Positions 10,978-23,166 of a stretch of DNA of 64,000 bases are shown in pieces. The position numbers and the translations under genes were made by a program. The first letter of the stretch is position 1, and each line of letters starts with the position of its first letter. The notes beneath the pieces were generated by a model. The model saw only the letters and a list, made by a program, of their open reading frames with translations, ran no database searches and was not told the DNA's origin. The stretch is from Kryptolebias marmoratus (taxonomy: Eukaryota > Chordata > Actinopteri > Cyprinodontiformes > Rivulidae): the NCBI RefSeq assembly GCF_001649575.2, contig NC_051453.1, forward strand, positions 14,979,886 through 15,043,885, in the 5' to 3' direction.

Positions 10978-13924
10978 GTCCTTCATGGGGCTAGCATTAC
11001 TTTCACTTGAACAGAGAATGCTGGTCCTTTTGGGAGGGGCGAGTATGAATAAACTGCTGCTAAAACTGAATGCAAAAAACAGAAGGTGACAGGAAAACAT
11101 GTAACTATGATTTATCAGGCCATCAGAACAAAACCATGTAAACTTAGTTTTCTGTGAAATTACGGTGTGAATGCTGAATGACTCCTGAAGAAGCTGAAAC
11201 TGAGTTCTTAAAGCTACTAGAAGCAAAACACTAGCTCAAAGCTGAAAGAAGCAAAGCGCTAGCTAAATGCTAAAAGTAGCAAAAGGCAAGCTAAAGAATA
11301 AAAATAGAACATAGGGAGCTAAAGAATAAAAGCAGGTGCTCGGATTGTGCAGCTGCAAAGCCAGCCCAGGTCATTAGTCTTCCTCCACCATGCTTAAAAG
11401 TTTGATCGAAGGGTTTGCAGTCATGCGTTTTGTCTGGTTTGCCCAAATTGTGGCACTATGCATTATGAAGAATAGAACACTGTTTTAGAAGTTTTTTTGA
11501 TTTGTTCAGATGCAAATTTTAAAAAAGCAGTGGTGTGCCATGACATGTTTGTTCTTTAGATTAAAACAGACTTTTTCCTGGTAACCATTCCTAACAAACC
11601 TCTTTTTTTTCCCAATTTGCACTTTTTTGGACTTCAGCTGCCAACAGAGATCAACTTGATGTGATGTCCACTCCTTGGAAAACTGCAGACTGTTGGTAAT
11701 ATTTTCTGCTTGTGTCACTGCTATTTGCAAAAAGGTTAAATGGTGTCACATGCCAATATCGAGCTTGTCTGTAGTTATCCAACTTCCAGCAACACACACT
11801 TTAGACTCATAATGTCTCCCATCAATCTGCTTGAAACATACCACGTGTCATTAAGACTTTGTTTTTACTCTTGTAGAATTCACCAATTTCTTAATAGAAT
11901 TTCAGTCATAACTTTCCTTGGATACTTTCCCCCTATTTCTACATTGTGTCAAGCATTTTACTCTCCTGTTTAAGTGCACGCTTTCATCATTTTTACATAA
12001 GGAAAAACAAACAACCTCTTAGCTCTGATGAAAGCCCCATCTGCACGCCAGAGTAATGGAGCAAACCCACTGAAGATGCATTTTCTTCCGGTCAGAGCGT
12101 CCACATCAGAGCTTGTCCTCACATCTCCTCCTCTGTAAGACCTCGGGGCTGTTAGCACGGCCAGCGGGGACCTTGTTGTCTTTTGTCTATTTTTGTTTGT
12201 TCCCAGCACGGCTACGAGAGAAGAATGATTTTCTGTTTGAAACGTTACCTGATGGGTATTTATGCAGCTGTGAGGCTGTGAAGGGAACCTTTGATATCTC
12301 TCTCGGACATGCACACAAACCCCTCCGCGAAACCTTCAACACGCCCTCTGAGCCTCCGCAGGACAACACACATACGAGCACGATCCACACTCAGAGGTGT
12401 ACAGCTGTCTATCCTCATCAGCACAGAGCTGACCTCAGATTCAAACTTTGCGACCCCGGAGGGAGGAATAGCGCAGAGGTCATGGTTAAAATAAACCCCG
12501 GAGACTGGATAAACAGGATGTGTACACCCACCCAGGAAAAGGGCACTGACTAATCAAACAACACTGTTTTTGGGAGGGAAAAGGAGCGTAAATCATTTCT
12601 GCGGAGGTGCACAGCATTAGGACAAACATAACTGTTCTGTAACATAAAAGATCAAGCTGCTTAGCAACAAAACCACTTCCCGGTGTGCAGAGAGGATTTT
12701 CTCTCATCAAATGCACTGTAATTTATTTTAAGACTATGAGCATACTTGTGAGAATTAGTGGAATTGACTTACTTGCAGCCAATTGATGCACTGAAAAGGA
12801 ACAGTGCAAACAGTTCTGTCAGATGCCTATTAGTCATATGGCTTCTAATACTGTCCTCACTCTTGTTTAGCGTGTCAGTATATTTTTATTATCATTACAT
12901 AGGTCCAGTCATGATTGCCAATAACAGGACTTCATCATTCTCAGCTCTGCTCTGAACTGATTGGTCAGCTGTGGCGCTAACTGCTGGGAGACAGCCATCA
13001 ATTTGCAGCACATCAGACAAATATGAATCAGTGAATGAATCAGAGATATGTGGGCAACGTTTCTGCAGCTGGAAACAGAAGAAACAGTTCTGACCTTTCT
13101 ATGTGTGTATAGAAAGCTAATACATCGTGTACTTTTAGCTTCACAGTGCTAAATTTATTCTCTTCAGTTCGGTTGCTAACAACAATGAGCTCATGGACGA
13201 AAGCCAGTCAGGTTCGATTATGTCGAATGATCTTCAGCCTCTGAATATTCAGCTGCTGACTGTTACTTTCTGTTTTCAGCAGAAATTGTTTTTTTTGTTT
13301 TTTAAAAAAAAGCTGTGTTGGGCATTAGAGCAGAAGTTTTTTTTTTCTTTTCACCTTGAAGTCTGCAGTTACAGGATCAGTACTTGGGTGGTTTCTGGCA
13401 GCTGTCATATGTCAAACGCTCTTATAGTAGGTGTCCTCCACCTCGCTTTCCTCTGAGAAGATCAGGTACATTTTCAGCAGTTGCTCTGGTGACCTTTAGC
13501 AGCTGTGGGGGTGAAGTTGGCTGAGCACCTATAGTTTTCTTGCTCTTTTTTTTTTTTTTTTTTGCATTGGTATAATTTTCTATTGCATAAACACACACAA
13601 TTCTGAATAACTGAGCTGCCTTATTACCAACCTGCGTAGTAGAAACTGACCTAAATCCTAAGAGACAATAGCACATTTTCTTACCTTTTACACCTTTTGT
13701 TCAGCACATGACAGCAGATAATTGCACACTGTTTCCACTTGCAGTAAAACCTCTGACAGTATGATATTAACCCTACCTCTGTGATTATACTGTGCTGACT
13801 GGCATGGTGGAAAACGTAACCCAGGGCTGAGGAAGTGTAACAGCTCTGCTCAAAATGCCGCATTTCTGATCAGTTTTGTTGCCTAAATAGGTCTGGGCTC
13901 AGACTGAATTATTGTGATCATTTG
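10975..13924. other. Intergenic, no gene recognised
   Basis: Mostly AT-rich unique sequence. A GC-balanced stretch at 12040-12560 has a run of open codons on the plus strand after an acceptor-like TTTGTTTGTTCCCAG (ending about 12206), but the peptide resembles nothing known and contains no domain. The stretch 12580-12740 (GCGTAAATCATTTCTGCGG, CTTAGCAACAAAACC) is CNE-like. Homopolymer T and A runs occur near 13293-13345 and 13547-13563. Confidence 0.4.
11205..11335. repeat. Degenerate short tandem repeat, AGCTAAAnnnTAAAAG type
   Basis: Imperfect copies of a unit of about 25-33 bases containing GCTAGCTAAA / AAAAGTAGCAAAA / GAGCTAAAGAATAAAA follow each other about four times. This is a decayed minisatellite of a kind frequent in fish intergenic DNA. 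Confidence 0.55.
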
Positions 13925-14150
13925 TTGGTAGTGTTAGCAAAATATCTCATGAACCAATGGATGGATTTTATTGACACTCTCAGAACAATTAATCAGAACT
14001 CCACAACTGATTAAATTTTGGAGTCAACCCAATTCAAGATGGCTGCCACAGCTAATTAACATTATTCAACACAGAAAAGGCTATAGCTCAGTCAGTTTTA
14101 CAGATATTGAGGTAAAATTAGATGTGGTGGCAATAGCGCTGTCCCTTCTC
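13925..14150 (+). repeat. Copy 1 of the two-module repeat family (single module)
   Basis: This is a single module of the dispersed family found repeatedly in the window. Diagnostic parts in order are TTAGCAAAATATCTCATGAACC (about 13936), GGAGTCAACCCAATTCAAGATGGC (about 14020), CTCAGTCAGTTTTACAGATATTGAGG (about 14087) and GTAAAATTAGATGTGGTGG. The head hairpin and second module of the longer copies at 32235-33060 and 37360-38075 are missing. Confidence 0.85.
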
Positions 14151-15399
14151 AGTATAAAATAATTTTATTTTAAAAGCATTAAACGTTGTGGGTGACATAC
14201 ATATTTTCAAGGTAATTATGGAAGGTGCACTGTTACTGTTCAACGCTGACCACCCATCTTGCACAAACAAGAGATCTCCTCACCCTTAATACACAATCAG
14301 AAAGGGCGGGCCACAAGTTTGGGTGTCCTCCTACAAGAATTTGTTGCTGTTGGAGCATGCAGGCCATTTTTTTGTTTCTTTCTCTTTGCCATCCACATTC
14401 ACCTCTTCGATATCGCTCGCCCCACTTACTCAGCCACCCTTCCCATCAATCCACCCTTGGCCCCCATTAGCGAATGCGGTGCTGTGAGTTATGGAATGGC
14501 TTTACAGTGTGCCGAAACAGCTGAGGTCATGAATACAGACAGAGTGCACGGAGTCTTGTGCACTGAATGTCAATGAGATGGTCCTTCTGCGGCTGGAAGC
14601 CAAACAAGAGAGAGATGAGCCTGATCTGGCCTTCCACTTCTTATGAGACACCAGGAAAAGGCAGAGATCCTGCTAATCAGCCACGGGTGCATCTGTATGT
14701 GGGAGAGAAAGCAGCGTTAGCAATCTACTAAAAGGGCAGAGATCCCTCTCAGGGAGTGAAGGTCCTGATTTTTCTTAAACATAAACCATTTCTGACAACT
14801 ACCCCTCCTTATGTGTCTTTTTCTCTTCTATTTTTTTTTTTTTTTTGCCTTGCAGAGCACGTAATGAGGAAACACCGGTTGTATGCGTGGGTTCAACATA
14901 GTTTCCACTGAAAAAAGGTGAATATAAAACCTCATCAAGCAAGAAACATGCAGCTGGAAAAAAATGGTGAATGGGAAAGGCTCCAAATATGGTTACTTGC
15001 ACAACATTGCCTTGCTAGATCCAGAAAAATAGTGATCTCTATCAAAATGCTTAGCACAGGTTACAAAAACCTTTGCATAATTAAGATTAAATCAAATACC
15101 TAACTCCACCTTTGCCTAAACTGCTTCATGCTTCTAGTATTTGTCCCTTACAATTTAACATTAAGTGTTGCACACATTCACATTCCATTTAACTGTAGAT
15201 GGAGACAATTATGTGCAAATGGGAGCAGTTTTAAATGGCTGATAAGGAGCATGCACAGGGCTATAAGTGTGTGTTGGCATGGGCTTGAGCATGCACATGT
15301 GTTTTGTGTGTGTCTGTGTGTGTATGTAGATATCGTTAATGGTGTTTATTTTACTTTGGGGGAAGCCCTGCACCCATTGTTCATAAAACCCCATATATG
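14151..15399. other. Intergenic, CNE-like island at about 14400-14760
   Basis: No gene is recognised. The stretch 14400-14760 is complex, GC-balanced and non-repetitive (CCCATTAGCGAATGCGG, CCTGATCTGGCC, CTGCTAATCAGCC) and could be a conserved regulatory element. The rest is AT-rich with a T run at about 14831-14846 and TG-rich sequence at about 15298-15325. Confidence 0.35.
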
Positions 15400-15620
15400 G
15401 TAATGTAAACACTGCGCTCCGTAACTCCTCTGGAGCGTGCACACAAAACTGAATGAACACAGGAAAACTCACTCTGGCAGGAAGTGGCTGCTGCTGCCAT
15501 GGCAACAAACTGAAACCCGAGGCAGACGAGGGAGACTCGCATTTCTCGTTGTCTTGACGTCATTTCTAGTACACTACGACTGAAAGGCAGCAGCCGCACA
15601 GGGCAGATGCAGAGCAGAGT
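15400..15620. promoter_or_regulatory. Candidate enhancer with RFX X-box and full CRE
   Basis: A GC-balanced island in AT-rich DNA contains GCTGCCATGGCAAC at 15493-15506, one base from the ideal palindromic RFX X-box, and the palindromic cyclic-AMP response element TGACGTCA at 15555-15562, about 50 bases downstream. The pairing of an X-box with a CRE is typical of RFX/CREB-responsive promoters and enhancers. No transcript start is evident. Function is inferred from the motifs only. Confidence 0.4.
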
Positions 15621-16204
15621 GGCTCAGGGAACTTTTGAGTGCTTTAAGAAAAAGAAAAAAAAACATGAAAGGCACGCATAAATGTTTTGCACCATTTTGA
15701 ACCACTTCGAGAGAACCGTGCTGGAAAATCCCCATATGTTCACTGTTCAGAAACAACAATTTAAAAGAAGCACTGATTGTATGATAACTATGAGAAAAAG
15801 CACTTTATGAAAAGTGTGATCGATGAATGTACAAGTGCCAAATTAACAGCATGGTCGCAGCACGGTTTTATAACACATTTACAAATTTGTGGTGTGTGAA
15901 TTAAGTGCAGTCTTTTTTTTTATTTTGCTTGCACAACCTCAAGTTGTACATCATTTCTTTCAATCCTTGCCAAGCTTATTGCTGACAGAACTTTACATGT
16001 ACTGATCACCAAACAGTGTTCCCCTTTTTAAAACACAAGCTGGCAGGCATGAGATTTTCTCAAAATGATGGAGAAAATGCAGAAGCTGTTAATTATTTTT
16101 TACAGAACTATATTGTGTCACAAATTACCTAATTATACAAACTGAAGACATGTTGAAGATGGAAACTGAAGAAGACAGAGGACATACAGGGGTTATAAAA
16201 TGGA

Positions 16205-16320
16205 TTAGGGAGCCAATTTAAGTACAAAACGACCATGCCATAACTCAGTCAATTTTACAGATCATAACCTAAAATTTGGTGTGGTAGTAGCTGAGTAGTA
16301 GTTTCAACCTCTACTGCCAT
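16205..16320 (+). repeat. Copy 2 of the two-module repeat family (3' half of a module)
   Basis: This is the right half of a module only: CATAACTCAGTCAATTTTACAGATCATAACC followed by AAAATTTGGTGTGGTAGTAGCTGAG. The left half with the TTAGCAAAATATCTC block is not recognisable upstream. Confidence 0.75.
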
Positions 16321-17639
16321 TGCTAATCACATGTAAACCTAAAAGATAAAAAAGCAAAGAACTAAGTCGACCTTTGATTAGCTTTATTGTCCATTTTCAT
16401 GTTATTAAACTCTATACAAATGTATCCATGTCTGTCTTCAGAAGTGTGCTGTAGCCTTTATCCTCTATAATTAGCTGTTGCTGCTTAATACTTCTGCAAA
16501 AGTTTAAAGAAAAGGTGGGGATTTGATTTCACTTGACCCTCAAGGTTAAATCCCTAGAGGACAAACCTCTTTTGGACAAGGGAAGAGCCTACAATGGTGT
16601 GTCTGTGCATGTTGTTGGGGGTAGCTATAGACAATGGAACACGTGCATCAAGATAGGGAGGCTTAAGAGGAGGCGTGTGTAAATGCAAATAGGGGTAGAA
16701 GCCAAAACCCACCACCACCCATGTTGATTTGATGTGGTTCATATGATGGGAGACCGGACTCCAGTTTCAAACTCCCACACCCACACAAAAACACACCTAG
16801 TGACTAACACCTGCCTTTTAGACCAATAATGATCTGACCCCCTTTTCCCCCACCGCCTTTTAACTACAGTCCTCTGAAAGGCGAGAGACAGGTGCTGGAG
16901 TCTTGTGGGTTTTCGGCTCTATAGAAATAGTTAGTCCAGTACACACCCCACAAAAACATGCAGGCACACACATGTAAGGGGGATACCAGATTTTTATTCA
17001 ATGCCTTTCTGTGGCTAAGATTCAGTATGGTGAAGCTATTCATATATCTGTCATCTGCTGTTTGAAGCTCACAGCTGAGTTTCGAAACAATAGTATTGTT
17101 TAAATTATTTTAGGTCACCAATAGTCGAAAGTCAGTTTTTTTGTGTTGTTTTAGCGTTTATCGATAAATGTAAAATACAGGACAGTCCCTCTCAGACACA
17201 ATCCATTTGTGCAATCTTTTGTTACGATCTCATCTATTACTGATCATTTTTGATAAAGAAAGGTTCATTTTATCTTAGCTGCAATTAGTGATTAATGATG
17301 TTGTTTTCCAGGGTCGTCGAGTAACGACAGGCACACAAGTAACACATCACCAGCCTTCCAGTAGATACCACTGAGTGTGATCCAATTGTCCATGGTGGGA
17401 TCAGTAGATGATCCAGGACCCTCCTGCTACGCTGCCCTCCCTCCCTCTTTTTTCCAGAACAGTAGGAGGACCTCTGGTGCAACAGGGGGACCATGATCAA
17501 TAGGGATTTTGTGTGTTTGTCTGTGAACGTATGTGTGTCTTTGGTGGTCGGTTTCTGTTCCCCCGTCTGCATTTGTATTTCCATCTGCGTGTTCATTTAA
17601 GTGATGCAGAGAGGTGGGGGTGGTGTCTTTTAGTTTAGT

Positions 17640-18010
17640 GCTATAGTTTTGACTGATAGGGTGGTGGGCCCCGGCGTGCGGGGGCCCAGGGGACAGGCTC
17701 TGTATTGGCAGACATTGCAGAGAGGCTTTCTGTTCCCCATCGATCCCAACATGTCAATTAGACAGACTGAAATAAATGTGCCCTGAACCTCAGTAAGCCG
17801 GCCGTATGTTGAGCCTCCCATGTAAACGACACCCACATATCAACCCCGTGTCACTGGAGCCGGGGGCATACCAAAAGGCCCGATGGGTTAGAATTGACTG
17901 AGAGCTTTTCCGTTGCACAGATTGTTTTTCACTTTGACCCCGGCTTTTTATTGTGAAAAGTCAGACAATGTGTGTGACGCTGCAGACATCATGGAGGTGA
18001 ATTATCTTTT
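17640..18010. promoter_or_regulatory. Candidate conserved non-coding element
   Basis: This is high-complexity sequence, locally GC-rich (GGGCCCCGGCGTGCGGGGGCC, about 17667-17687, which can fold into a perfect hairpin), followed by ATGTCAATTAGACAGACTG and TTTGACCCCGGC. It has the CAATTA and TGTCA cores of homeodomain and MEIS/PBX sites. No reading frame is sustained. Conservation could not be tested. Confidence 0.3.
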
Positions 18011-19189
18011 ACGGTTCTCACTTTGCCTTTGGTTTCTCTCTGAACACATCCGTCATACAAAACTGAAAGTAGAGCAGGCAGGTTTCATTGGAATTTAACC
18101 AACTATCATTTATGTTTAAAGCTAACCAAGTATTTGTTGCCAAAGCGTAAACATCAGTTATCAAGATTTGAATGAGATTAAAAGATAAACCCTAATGACT
18201 TTTTGGTGGCCAGTGGCTCCCCTATGCTACAATTATTTTTTTATCAGTCTTCCAGAAAACTAGAAAATCAAATCCTTGTAGGTTGACCAAAAAATGCAAA
18301 TTACCCTTTACTAACTTGATGAATGACAATAGGCATTGCACTTTTGTGTAATAATAAAATGCATGTAAGAGGAAGGTAATATGTATTTTGTATCTGTATG
18401 GTCAATACGTGTTCTATCCAAGTCTTAAATATACTGCATGCTCACAATAATGCATGCTGTTGTAAGATATTTGATACATTGAATAAAGTTGCAAGATTAT
18501 TTTATCTAGTTCAAGTTGTAACATTAGTAGTTTTAAAGACAAAAGGGCTACTGCTTTATGGCACTGTCAGAGTTACAAAATTGCTGCAGCTGAAAAAAGA
18601 AGCTAATTAGTGTAGCTTAGCAGAAATGCCTTATAGGAGGACAAACAAACTCTATTTCAAAGATTGCTTTAAAATAGAACTTTAAATCTTATGCGCTAGG
18701 AGATCAACAATTTAGCACAAGCTAACTGTATTAGCATGTATACACGATGTGCCAAAACAAGTTAGCTTAGCACAAGCACTGTCTTAACAAAACATAGTTA
18801 ATTTTCTTTACACTACACACAATAATGTGATCTAATTTCACTCTCTCCAGATAGCAAGTATGTTTTATTTCCCGGAATCTTTTGCTTTAAACTTAGTTTA
18901 AAACATCATTTTTATTATTTTGTGCAAACAAAAGCTATGTGCATGAAAGCACAGATTCAGAGGCAATTGAAGAACACAGATCAGAGCTGAAAATTGACTG
19001 TGTCCAAACAAGCCTACTATTATAGAGATAGATTGGGGGTGAAGCCTTTTGAAGATAATGCTCAGAGAAGTGAGCAACCCCCTGACTAGAAGTAATAAAC
19101 CAATACCACCTCAGTCTTTTCTCCCTCACTACATCACCTCTCCTTCTCCATATTCACCGTTCTCCATCACCCCAACTCTTCACGCCTCC

Positions 19190-19500
19190 TTCCACTGAAC
19201 AGACACCCTTGAGAGAGGACGCCCCACCCTCCTTCCACCCCTTCCTGTCTGCCTTTCTGTACCGATCAGTAGGATTTACCGTGCTCCCGTCTACAGGTCT
19301 CAGCCGGTCACACACGCCCCCTGGGTCGATCCAGGTCAAATTCAATTTGTAAGATATTATGTATTGATCCCGGTGCTCTGTCCTGTCCTCCTCCCAACCC
19401 TCTGTGAAGCTTTGGCAGTGAAGCGTATTGACCCAGATGCATGATTCTTTGGATCATCATCATCATCACAGAAGTGTGGCTGTCTGAGCCTGTATTTGGG
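19190..19500. promoter_or_regulatory. Candidate conserved non-coding element
   Basis: A GC-balanced island with CAGCCGGTCACACACGCC, GATCCAGGTCAAATTCAATT (a nuclear-receptor-type AGGTCA half site) and CCAGATGCATGATTC (an E-box CAGATG next to ATGCAT). No gene structure is seen. Regulatory function is inferred from texture and motifs. Confidence 0.25.
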
Positions 19501-20429
19501 TTGGTGGTCTTTTGCTTTGCGCTGCTGCCCAAGATTAACCACACAACACCTAGTGCAGAACCTGTTGGAACAGGTCTGTCATAGCCCCAGTGATGTTTTG
19601 CAACAAAAAAGTCTGTATTTCTCTATTTTACAAAAGCAAATTTTGCATTTGCTCTTTTTTGCTGATTTATTTGCCATACTTTATGAGGACACAAGATAAC
19701 CGACCTCACTGATCTTCCACTATTTTATTCTGGCATTTAGCTTAGCCAACAGGTTCTAAATCTTTCAAATCAATAGCTGCTCCCAAGTCTTTCCATCAAA
19801 TCCACAAGTAAATAATTCAAACGAGATAGTAAAACCCTTCGGAATATAAACTGGGGTGGTGGGGTGATTGTGATTTGGATGTTAGATTTATGAGCGTAAC
19901 ATATAGTGACTGGACAAGTGAGGGACAGGCAGGTGCTAACCATAAATTTGCAGGTTAAATCAATGACCACTCTGACTGAATAAACTGGGTGCTGCAAACC
20001 GTTTATGACATACCTATTACATTTGCATCAAATATTCAGGAGGCTCGATCACTTTCCCATTAGGTAGATCATGGAATTACACTGTTGTCAAAACAGTGCA
20101 ACGGCCACATATTCAATTCAGTGCTTCAACATACAAACGTCAGCGTGGAAAAAAGAGAGCAAAAGCAGAAACCCAGACTCAAATATACAGTATTACGGTG
20201 CACCACAACCAACTGACACATAAACAGATGAGCAGAGGTCTTGCATGGCTGCCACAGATAAGAAAAATAAGGTCACTCGCTAACAGGGGAAAAAGCGCTA
20301 CGCCAAGGTGAGCAATGGCTATGACATTTCACAAACTAGGCTAATTCCCCAGAAAATTTAGAAAGGGCACGTTGCACGTTATTGCATCATGATGGTGATC
20401 ATATTCAAAGCATATCACTCTGTTTTCCG

Positions 20430-20650
20430 CTGCAGCTCATTTATTCCCAGGCCCCGTAATGTTCTTTGTCAAAGCGGCACCAGTCGTCCTGAGAAACACA
20501 CAACTAAATTACAACGCTTCATGCTGTGCATTCTAAAACAAAGCTTGAAAAGTGCATATCTGCTGAAATTACTGCCTGGAACAAAGCAACAATCTTTATA
20601 GAGCAAATGGGATTTCACTTTGTATCTCCTCTAGACCTTGCGCTGAAAGC
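20430..20650. promoter_or_regulatory. Candidate enhancer with SOX site cluster
   Basis: Complex sequence carries three SOX-type motifs: AACAAAG at 20537-20543, AACAAAG at 20580-20586 and AACAAT at 20588-20593. The last two are a single base apart in the same orientation. A TCF/LEF-like TCAAAG lies near 20467. Closely spaced SOX sites are common in developmental enhancers. Confidence 0.3.
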
Positions 20651-21566
20651 CTTGATCCCGAATACCGAGGATATGAGGAAGACGTGTGCATGGATATGCG
20701 CACTTACGAGAGCAGCGATGCACGTGTGTGTGAGAGTAAAAGACAGAAGGTCTAGCCACAAGAGTCCCTGCTGGGTTAGTGAAGTGCAGCACTGTGGAGT
20801 TTCTTCGTCATAGCATGGGATTCCCTTTTGTTTACCCCTCCACTTCCTGCCCCAGCAAAGAAGCATGAAACACTCCGCGACTCTCCTGGGTGGAAACAAG
20901 AGCCCGCTCTGCTCTGTGACTCACCACGACCTTCAGCCAAACCCTCTTCACATAACTGTTTAGAAACACCCAGATGGAAACTTGATGCACTACGGACAAA
21001 AATATGTAGGCTGACAGTGTATTTATTTAGCAATTTGAATGTTTCAGTTTGTATTGTATTTGTGTCTTACTACAGGAGAAATTTATTTCAGCAAACACAT
21101 CACTAACAGGAATAATACATAGTCAGTTTCTAATTTCATCCATAAAAATTTTTGAGGTCTTGGGTGGATTATGAACAGTATAAGATCGTGCAAGATTGTG
21201 GGTTTTCCTACTTCCTGATGCCATTCTCAGAAAATTTAAATGTTCAGTAGTGTTTAGTGACTATTGTAACCATGTAGACAGCACAACACAGCTACGTGTC
21301 TCCCATAACAAAATTTTTCCCATTATCAATTACATTGTTGAATTGGATGGGCTCAAACTTCGGTCCTTTAGGTGACATTTTGCAACCCGATTGCATGATA
21401 TTCTGCAAAGAATTTCCACTAACCATCCTCTTTCACCAACTTACATGTCACAACTATTAAAAGCCATCATTGTCATTTTCCAGTTCTTATTTGTGAAACT
21501 TCTTCATTTTGTGTTGTCGACCAGTCTGTTGATCACATGTTCTGCCAGGAAGACTACAATGTTCAT

Positions 21567-21640
21567 TTAAAGGAATAGTTTACAGCTTTGTCAAATTTGT
21601 GACAACAGCTCACTAGAACCACAATGTAAGACATGTTGAG
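21567..21640 (+). mobile_element. Truncated MITE end with TTTAAAGGAATAGTTTA start
   Basis: TTTAAAGGAATAGTTTACAGC resembles the terminal repeat of the TTAA-flanked elements at 8075 and 53693, with GGGATAGT changed to GGAATAGT, and is followed by a GTCAAATTTGTGACAAC stretch. I could not find the matching inverted end within 1 kb, so this is a truncated or strongly decayed copy. Confidence 0.35.
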
Positions 21641-22744
21641 CAAGAGCAGTGACACACTAATAAAGGTTACTGCTACAGGCAACTCAGATGTGTGCAGCTA
21701 ATTAAGAACCTAATGAATAAATTCTCCGGTCTCTGTCCAATATCAGCTTAGGTACATTCTCAACCCGCTGGCAAGCATTAAAACATCATTTCTTACTAAT
21801 TTCTTGTTATTCACTTGAAAGAAAATAAAATCATTTGTCCTTGGGAAAGGTTATTTGTTATACGTCTTATAAAATTACTATAGCATATTTCCCTCAATAA
21901 TGGCAATTATTAAGGGAATTTAATCATTTAAACAATGGCAATTTGAAATGGATTTACCATCATTAAAACTATATTTGTTCATCTAGTATCTGCACAGTGT
22001 AACAACATGGATGGTGAAAATGTGTTTTTGTGTTGCTGTTCTGCATTACTGCATTCATAAAGTATATTAAGACATTAGTTTTCGATGTAAAAAAGAAAAA
22101 GATATTATTCAAAATATCTATCAAATGAGCTGCTCTTGTAAAACTAAATAGGATAATGAAATAGGATTATGACAAGACTGAGGCGGCAAAAGGGATTAAA
22201 AGTCAACCTGCTGCTGTTACTCCTCGGAGCCACCAAGCCAGGTAGTGTCAGAGCTGTAACAGTGGATTTATTAAATCGTGAGCTGTCATCATGGCTTGAA
22301 GAGGCGCGTATCATCAATACATGGTCTGTTCAACCAGCTACTTGATGGATTCAGAATGGGAAACGTAAACAAAACACATTTTATATGTATAGCTACATGT
22401 CAGAGCTGCTGAGTTCCACTCCACTCTTCCTTTAGTTATGCCATGCTGGCTTCATTTATGAAAGCGCACATCCTCATATGATGCGACGGGCTTCGTCTGT
22501 GATTTATGAGCATCAAGAGGCAGCTTAAAGAAGGACTCATCTTTACAAGCATGTTGCAAAAATGTTTTGTGAAAGAGGCATATGTATATCCCTGCTGCTG
22601 ACTAATTTTCTCCAACAAAACCTGCGATTCAACCAAAAGGTGAGCCTTCAATAATAGGCAAGGCCATGATCAACACAAACTGTATAGAAACAGGTAATAT
22701 CTGCTCTCAAAGTGTGCAGAGATAAATTTTTATCACTCACTCGC
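21641..22744. other. Intergenic, nothing recognised
   Basis: AT-rich unique sequence without reading frames, repeats or motifs that I can interpret. Confidence 0.5.
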
Positions 22745-23095
22745 TCATTATTGCCCACCATCATGAAAGTGGGCAGTAATAATGATGTTCACTTGTCTGT
22801 CTGTTAAGCAAAATAGCTCACGAACAACTAGGCAAATTTGACTGAAACTCTCAGAAAGTAATCATTGTATGTACATTTCTAAGTCATTAGGTTTTGGAGT
22901 CAACCTAATTTAAGATGATTGCCACAGATAATCAACCGTAGAAAGCAGAAAATGGCTATAACTCAGTGATTATTACAGATATTAAGCTAAAACTTGGTGC
23001 GGTGAGAGCTATCATATACTCTGAGCATTAACAAATCACACATGATCACACAGAATCCTTGACCTGTGTCACAGTGTATAAGCACTGACTTAATG
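22745..23095 (+). repeat. Copy 3 of the two-module repeat family, with head hairpin
   Basis: The element opens with a palindromic head (ATTATTGCCCACC ... GTGGGCAGTAATAAT, about 22748-22783), then the module: CTGTCTGTTAAGCAAAATAGCTC, GGAGTCAACCTAATTTAAGATG, CTCAGTGATTATTACAGATATTAAGC and AAACTTGGTGCGGTG. It shows that the module is normally introduced by a hairpin. No second module follows. Confidence 0.8.
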
Positions 23096-23166
23096 GAGAC
23101 TGTCTGTTGTTTTTCTTTCTGCGTCGACTGTCTTGGACGTGTGCTTCCTTCTGTCCTCCCCTTCAG

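Larger units (their letters stand above)
16321..21566. other. Intergenic, no gene; several CNE-like islands
   Basis: No gene is recognised. The more complex islands are listed separately (about 17640-18010, 19190-19500, 20430-20650). The remainder is AT-rich unique sequence. A pyrimidine/purine-biased stretch lies at 17420-17460, and a short (CAT)/(ATC) run near 19453-19468. Confidence 0.4.

Noticed and set aside
12113..12553. Open frame of 146 codons after an acceptor-like TTTGTTTGTTCCCAG
   Set aside because: The peptide shows no domain, no similarity to known proteins and no donor or poly(A) signal to complete an exon. GC-balanced DNA gives frames of this length by chance in 64 kb.
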